DNA from: Hyphomicrobiales bacterium
Lineage (GTDB): Bacteria; Pseudomonadota; Alphaproteobacteria; Rhizobiales; Rhizobiaceae
Length of the DNA: 64,000 bases
Assembly (NCBI GenBank): GCA_011087605.1
Contig: JAALLE010000006.1
Coordinates: 16,016 to 80,015, forward strand
Reading direction: 5' to 3'
Numbering within the stretch: the first letter of the stretch is position 1; each line of letters begins with the position of its first letter. A program made the position numbers and the translations under genes. This document shows positions 59,916 to 64,000 of the stretch, in pieces. The notes beneath the pieces were generated by a model. That model searched no databases. It saw only the letters and a list, made by a program, of their open reading frames with translations, and was not told the DNA's origin.

Positions 59916-60941
59916 TCAGACAAGGTCGTTATCGATCAAAAAGCGGGCCGACTCAAGCACACTCTTTTCCGGGCCCTGAAAGTCGATGCCCAGGAGTTCG
60001 ATCGCGCGCTGGTTTGAAATATTAAAATCGACCTCCAGATTGGGCACTACTGCGGCAACCCTTTTGTTGAACACGGCAAGGAATTTAATCAGCCATGAGG
60101 GAGCCAATCGGGTGGGGATTCGGCGGTCTGGATAGGCATTGCTCAGCGTCATGGCAAGTTCGTGGAACCAGACGAACTGACTCACAGCGAGGATGCGTTT
60201 GCCATATGTCGCAGGCCGGTCAATGGCGCGCACGTGAGCCGTCGCAACATCGCGGACATCAACACAGGCGAAACCAATTTTTGGCAAAGCCGGGTCCTTT
60301 GCCAGCAAAAGCCGCTGCAGCACCTGCAGGGAAGTGCCGATGCGACTGTCCAACGCGGGGCCGATCGCCAGTCCGGGATTGATGGTGGTCAGGTTACATT
60401 CCGCAGCCTGCGTTTCGATGAATTCCCAAGCTGCCAGTTCGGCCAGGGTCTTGGATTTTCCGTAGGCGTTACACGCCGGATGATCTGGAACCGACCAGTG
60501 GCTTTCATCAAAAGGTATTCCCGCCTCTGTCGGCGGGCGATAAACGACGGCCGCTGTGGAGGATGTCAACACGATGCGTTTGACACCATATTCAACAGCA
60601 GCCTGAAGTGCCCGAAGTGTCCCGTCTACGGCTGGCCTGATCAGTTCTTCTTCATCGCCGGGGGTATCCAGCGGGAATGGAGAAGCTGTGTGCATCAAAA
60701 CGTCAATATCCTGCATTGCTGCTGGCCAGCCTGCGTCGCGATTGAGATCCAGTTCGACGAATGTCAGGGGCAATGCCGCGTCGGCGGTTTTGTTCAGATG
60801 GGCCCTCATAGAGTTGAGAAGCTGATCAGCGCGTCCTTTCGAACGCACGGAAGCCCGCACTTCATAGCCAGCGAGTAACAATTGCAAAACTATGTGCTTG
60901 GCAATGTATCCTGACGCACCGGTCACCAGAACTTTGGTCAT
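59916..60941 (-). CDS. NAD-dependent epimerase/dehydratase (dihydroflavonol-reductase-like)
   Basis: A 341-aa SDR-extended protein with the nucleotide motif VTGASGYIAKHIVLQLL at the N-terminus, followed by YGKSKTLAELAAWEF containing the catalytic YxxxK near residue 165. It reduces or epimerises a sugar, steroid or phenolic substrate using NAD(P). The substrate is unknown. It is upstream of, and in the same direction as, the sdh genes, but 150 nt away. Confidence 0.85.
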   Translation of the reverse strand: MTKVLVTGASGYIAKHIVLQLLLAGYEVRASVRSKGRADQLLNSMRAHLNKTADAALPLTFVELDLNRDAGWPAAMQDIDVLMHTASPFPLDTPGDEEELIRPAVDGTLRALQAAVEYGVKRIVLTSSTAAVVYRPPTEAGIPFDESHWSVPDHPACNAYGKSKTLAELAAWEFIETQAAECNLTTINPGLAIGPALDSRIGTSLQVLQRLLLAKDPALPKIGFACVDVRDVATAHVRAIDRPATYGKRILAVSQFVWFHELAMTLSNAYPDRRIPTRLAPSWLIKFLAVFNKRVAAVVPNLEVDFNISNQRAIELLGIDFQGPEKSVLESARFLIDNDLV

Positions 60942-61123
60942 GCGAATTTATCCTGGTTGTCCAACTTAGCGCCTGTCTGCCAGAAAGCCGCAATCAGGTG
61001 TTGAGGTCAATCATGACGATAAATCACACCAAGGTGATTTGAATTGCATGGTGAATGCCTTGAGCCAGACGGGTTTTGACGGCACATAGCCGGGAGAAGA
61101 TATTTTAACTGGAGTTCGGCGTC

Positions 61124-61717
61124 ATGAAACGCTTTCTGCTTGCTGCCATGTGCATGGCATTTTACTCGCCCGCCACAATGGCTGCTGAAAAAACCGCGAT
61201 TTTTGCCGGCGGCTGTTTCTGGTGCATCGAAAAAGACTTTGAGCATGTTTCCGGCGTGGTTGATGTGGTTTCCGGATATACCGGTGGCTCATTGAAGAAC
61301 CCGACCTATCGCAATCACAGTGGCCATCGCGAAGCGGTTAAAATCACATATGACGATAGTAAGGTCGGCTATGACCAATTGCTGAGCATATTCTTTCGGA
61401 CCGTGGACCCAACAGATGACGGAGGACAGTTCTGCGACAGGGGCTACGCCTATTCCACGGCAGTCTACGCATTGGACGGAGATCAAATATCAGCTGCGCA
61501 GGCATCAAAAAAACAAGCTGCAGAAGCGCTTAAACAGCCGATCGCCACGGAAATAGCGATGGCTTCCTTCTGGACGGATGCGGAAGGGTATCATCAGGAT
61601 TACTATAAGAAAAACCCGATTCGTTATAAATATTACCGCTATCGTTGTGGCCGTAATCAAAGGGTCGAACAGCTCTGGGGCGATCAGGCCTATCAAGGGG
61701 TTGTTCACGGCAGCTGA
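61124..61717 (+). CDS. msrA: Peptide-methionine (S)-S-oxide reductase MsrA, exported
   Basis: A 197-aa MsrA with catalytic C31 in GGCFWCIEKDFEHVSGVVDVVSGYTGG and a resolving cysteine near YRYRCG at the C-terminus. A signal peptide (MKRFLLAAMCMAFYSPATMA) directs it to the periplasm, where it repairs oxidised methionine of exported proteins. MsrA is usually cytoplasmic, so the export is worth noting, although periplasmic forms are known. It is divergent from the epimerase gene. Confidence 0.9.
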   Translation: MKRFLLAAMCMAFYSPATMAAEKTAIFAGGCFWCIEKDFEHVSGVVDVVSGYTGGSLKNPTYRNHSGHREAVKITYDDSKVGYDQLLSIFFRTVDPTDDGGQFCDRGYAYSTAVYALDGDQISAAQASKKQAAEALKQPIATEIAMASFWTDAEGYHQDYYKKNPIRYKYYRYRCGRNQRVEQLWGDQAYQGVVHGS

Positions 61718-61786
61718 TTGCAGCCACATCCAAATTTCGGGACCGCGATACCAAATGTTGGCTGCGTAAGTTGATTTTGCTATCTA

Positions 61787-61801
61787 CTTACGTTACGTAA
61801 G
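61787..61801. promoter_or_regulatory. 7-1-7 palindrome between msrA and the Omp10-like gene
   Basis: CTTACGT-T-ACGTAAG has perfect 7-bp arms. It lies 70 nt after the msrA stop and about 77 to 137 nt before candidate starts of the lipoprotein gene. The TTACGT/ACGTAA core resembles TetR- or other repressor sites; no regulator gene is adjacent in the window. Confidence 0.5.
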
Positions 61802-61877
61802 CATGAGTATTTCAACCTTTCCACATTCACTTATTCATAACTTGTTCACCCTATATTCAGTTACGGAACTATAGGAA

Positions 61878-62600
61878 TTGGTCACATTGATGATTGGTGA
61901 TGGAGGATCGGCCTCATTCCGCCCAAATTTGGGGCGTATGGCGCTGATCGGGAAAGACACGATGGCGGTTATAATGAGTCAGGTATATACCAAAAGCACT
62001 GAATCGGGGCGCAATGGCGGCCCTGGTGAGACAAACAATCCGGCAACTGGCTTGGCTCGAACGGCCATCCGGTTTGCGCCGCTACTATTGGTTGGAGCTC
62101 TGGCAGTGTCGGGTTGTCAGCGTACATCCGGGTTTTATCAAAACGAGCGCTTGCCGACACGTCAGGAACCGATTTCTCTTGAGCCTGCTCCGCTGACCCC
62201 GGTTCAACAGGGTGAATTGCAACCCGTATCGCCAGTTGATGATCAGGCTGTTCCTGCGTTGCCGGGTGAGCAGACCCAGGTTGACGTCGCCAGCATCGAG
62301 CCGCCGGCAAATGCCCAGCCGGTAACAAGGCAGGCCATGGTTGGCGCCTGGACCGTCAGTACTGGTGGTTCCAGCTGCCAGATCTTCCTGGCCCTGACTA
62401 AGTGGTCGGGTGGATACCGTGCCGCATCGCGCGGCTGTTCGGCACCGTCCATATCTGATGTGCAGGCTTGGGATGTACGGGAAAAACAGGTGGTTCTGGT
62501 GAATTCCGCTGGCGGTACCGCGGCAACGCTCTACCGTTCCAATGAGCAGCGATACGATGGTTCGACCAATGGTGGCGGTGCAATCTCGTTTACGCGCTGA
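61878..62600 (+). CDS. omp10: Omp10-like outer membrane lipoprotein with AprI/Inh domain
   Basis: The protein of about 190 to 240 aa has a lipobox VSGC (signal LARTAIRFAPLLLVGALAVSGC), so the mature lipoprotein starts at Cys. The C-terminal part is an AprI/Inh-type beta-barrel domain (MVGAWTVSTGGSSCQIFL, then GGYRAASRGCSAP), as in Brucella Omp10. The middle is proline-rich and probably extended. The start is uncertain: TTG 61878, ATG 61890, ATG 61938 or ATG 61974 are all in frame. The domain inhibits metalloproteases in some bacteria, but in Omp10 its role is unclear. Confidence 0.7.
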   Translation: MVTLMIGDGGSASFRPNLGRMALIGKDTMAVIMSQVYTKSTESGRNGGPGETNNPATGLARTAIRFAPLLLVGALAVSGCQRTSGFYQNERLPTRQEPISLEPAPLTPVQQGELQPVSPVDDQAVPALPGEQTQVDVASIEPPANAQPVTRQAMVGAWTVSTGGSSCQIFLALTKWSGGYRAASRGCSAPSISDVQAWDVREKQVVLVNSAGGTAATLYRSNEQRYDGSTNGGGAISFTR

Positions 62601-62646
62601 CGGTCCGTCGCTCAGCCGCAAAAGTCTTCCTCAGGTTGTCTAAATC

Positions 62647-63861
62647 ATGACCATTGACGATCCGGCGTCTTCACAAAATTTATCATCTTCTGATGACGCC
62701 AGTGCGGACCAGGTTACGTTGGGTCGGCTGTCTAGCGAGATCAATCGGGCAATCGAACAGGGCCAGTTAAAAGCCGATCCGGCACAGCAGCCGGCGATTG
62801 CCGCGCTGGATTCAATTCTCGACACGTTACATGCGCCCAAACTGGGCAACAAGAAAAGCGCACTAGGCTGGTTGTTCGGAAAAAAACCCCAGACTTCCGA
62901 TACCTCACCTCGCGGCCTGTATCTGTGGGGCGGTGTGGGACGTGGCAAGACGATGTTGATGGATCGATTTTTCGAGCTGGCCCCGTCTGAGGATTCTTCA
63001 GTAACGGTGGCCAAGCGGCGGGTCCATTTCCATGCCTTTATGCTGGATGTCCACGCGCGTATTCATGTCTGGCGTCAGCAGCAAAAAACTGCGCAGGAGC
63101 GTTCTGCCGATCCAATTCCACCTCTGGCGGAGCAATTGGCAAAAGAATCCCAGCTTTTGTGTTTTGATGAATTCGCCGTCACGGATGTGGCGGATGCGAT
63201 GCTGCTGGGGCGACTGTTCACGGGCCTGTTCAGTCACGGTGTTACGGTTGTTGCGACCTCCAATGTAGAACCTGATCTTTTATACAAGGACGGCCTTAAC
63301 CGGTCGTTCTTTTTGCCATTCATTGCGCTGGTGAAAGAACGCATGTTGGTCTTGGAGCTGGCATCGGAAACCGACTACCGCATGGAACTGTTGTTCGATG
63401 GTCATACCTATATGGTGGGCGATAAATCGGCGCAGGAGCTTGATGCGCTGTGGACGGAAATGACGGATGGGCTGTCTGTGGCCCCGGCCGGTATTTGCGT
63501 GTCGGGCCGACAAACCGATTTTGCCGTAACCTGTGGTGGTCTGGTGCGCGAGAGTTTTTCTGCCCTTTGCGAACGTCCGCTTGGGGCGGGGGACTATCTG
63601 GCTTTGGCGGAGCGTTTTCACACCCTGTTTCTGGAAGATGTTCCGGTCATGCAATATGAGGACCGCAACGCCGCAAAGCGATTTATTGCCCTGGTCGATA
63701 CGCTGTATGATCGGCAACGCATTTTGATTGTTAGCGCCAGCGAACGACCTTCCAAGCTTTACCCCGTCGATCACGGCACCGAAGCTTTTGAGTTCAAGCG
63801 GACAATTTCGCGTCTGCGGGAAATGCAGAGCGATGAGTGGCTTGATAAGCTGAATGATTAG
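62647..63861 (+). CDS. zapE: Cell division ATPase ZapE (AFG1-like)
   Basis: A 404-aa AFG1-family ATPase. Walker A is LWGGVGRGKTMLMDRFF with K101, and Walker B lies in LLCFDEFAVTDVADAM near residue 178. ZapE helps constrict the FtsZ ring in bacteria, and its mitochondrial relative acts in protein quality control. In many Hyphomicrobiales it sits near mdh and suc genes, and the window ends where such a gene would start. It follows the Omp10-like gene with a 46-nt gap. Confidence 0.9.
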   Translation: MTIDDPASSQNLSSSDDASADQVTLGRLSSEINRAIEQGQLKADPAQQPAIAALDSILDTLHAPKLGNKKSALGWLFGKKPQTSDTSPRGLYLWGGVGRGKTMLMDRFFELAPSEDSSVTVAKRRVHFHAFMLDVHARIHVWRQQQKTAQERSADPIPPLAEQLAKESQLLCFDEFAVTDVADAMLLGRLFTGLFSHGVTVVATSNVEPDLLYKDGLNRSFFLPFIALVKERMLVLELASETDYRMELLFDGHTYMVGDKSAQELDALWTEMTDGLSVAPAGICVSGRQTDFAVTCGGLVRESFSALCERPLGAGDYLALAERFHTLFLEDVPVMQYEDRNAAKRFIALVDTLYDRQRILIVSASERPSKLYPVDHGTEAFEFKRTISRLREMQSDEWLDKLND

Positions 63862-64000
63862 TCGATAGCTCACCTTCCCATTTTGCCACCATATCCACAG
63901 TCCAACCGCATTATTGGGGTCGGTTTGGAATTAGCCATTTTTGCCTGTTTGTAACTACTCAGCTACCCTATTTCTGCTGCCATTAGGTGCGACAATTTGA

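Noticed and set aside
63890..63940. Terminator after zapE (TCCAACCG ... CGGTTTGGA)
   Set aside because: The stem needs a bulge and there is no real T tract; the support is too weak.
1..64000. CRISPR array, tRNA or rRNA gene, transposase
   Set aside because: None was recognised on either strand by eye; no evenly spaced repeats, tRNA-like folds or transposase motifs were noticed.

Overview
The window looks like chromosomal DNA from a marine or soil-type alphaproteobacterium, most likely in or near the Hyphomicrobiales (Rhizobiales). The evidence is an sdhCDAB-type succinate dehydrogenase region close to zapE, a Brucella Omp10-like lipoprotein, a Brucella/Rhizobium-style mix of ABC and TRAP importers, LysR/GntR/LacI regulators, and moderate GC content. 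No rRNA, tRNA, CRISPR array, transposase or integrase was recognised. The order is inferred from gene content only; the genus cannot be named.

Layout. 1-10.1 kb: a tightly coupled six-gene catabolic operon on the + strand (hyuA-hyuB-aminotransferase-Asp/Glu racemase or maleate isomerase-like-MmgE/PrpD-D-2-hydroxyacid dehydrogenase, every junction a 4-nt overlap). It faces a LuxR-type regulator with an N-terminal SnoaL-like domain. 10.2-19.5 kb: a methyltransferase, a very acidic orphan protein, a ribose-type (CUT2) ABC importer, its probable two-component system, and a divergent SMP-30 gluconolactonase. The ABC promoter region and the kinase/SMP-30 divergent promoter region share one palindromic motif, which suggests a common regulator. 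19.5-21.5 kb: a 2OG-Fe(II) oxygenase next to a frameshifted FemAB/GNAT-like acetyltransferase.

21.6-28 kb: a citE-maoC-caiB-gntR operon divergent from a dctPQM TRAP importer. The enzyme set matches uptake, CoA activation, hydration and cleavage of a C4/C5 dicarboxylate, as in itaconate or mesaconate breakdown. 28-33 kb: a CoA-binding protein, a 2Fe-2S ferredoxin, a methanethiol oxidase (SBP56 family), a cyclic-nucleotide-binding protein, a cupin and an FAD-dependent D-2-hydroxyacid dehydrogenase. 33-40 kb: small housekeeping and regulatory genes (two LysR regulators, two GFA proteins, DUF1059, cupin, nitroreductase, a secreted orphan). 40-44.4 kb: an Afu/Fbp-type ABC importer. 44.4-54.6 kb: a broken cyclopropane-fatty-acid synthase, a zinc-ribbon gene with an in-frame stop, a coiled-coil membrane protein, a cyclase, a GYD protein, a GGDEF-EAL protein split by an amber codon, an HD phosphohydrolase, a LacI regulator, a class-I amidotransferase, TerB and a GlsB/YeaQ protein. 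54.7-64 kb: the sdh genes, with sdhB separated from sdhCDA by an FkbM methyltransferase and an inverted lysozyme gene; then an epimerase, periplasmic MsrA, an Omp10-like lipoprotein and zapE.

Three features cut across the gene list. First, five unrelated proteins carry short in-frame Gly/Asp(Glu)-rich tracts encoded by GGC/GAC/GAG runs. Second, four coding regions are interrupted (two frameshifts, one TAG, one TGA); raw reads are needed to tell mutation from assembly error. Third, several promoter regions contain clean inverted repeats that can be assigned to neighbouring regulators.
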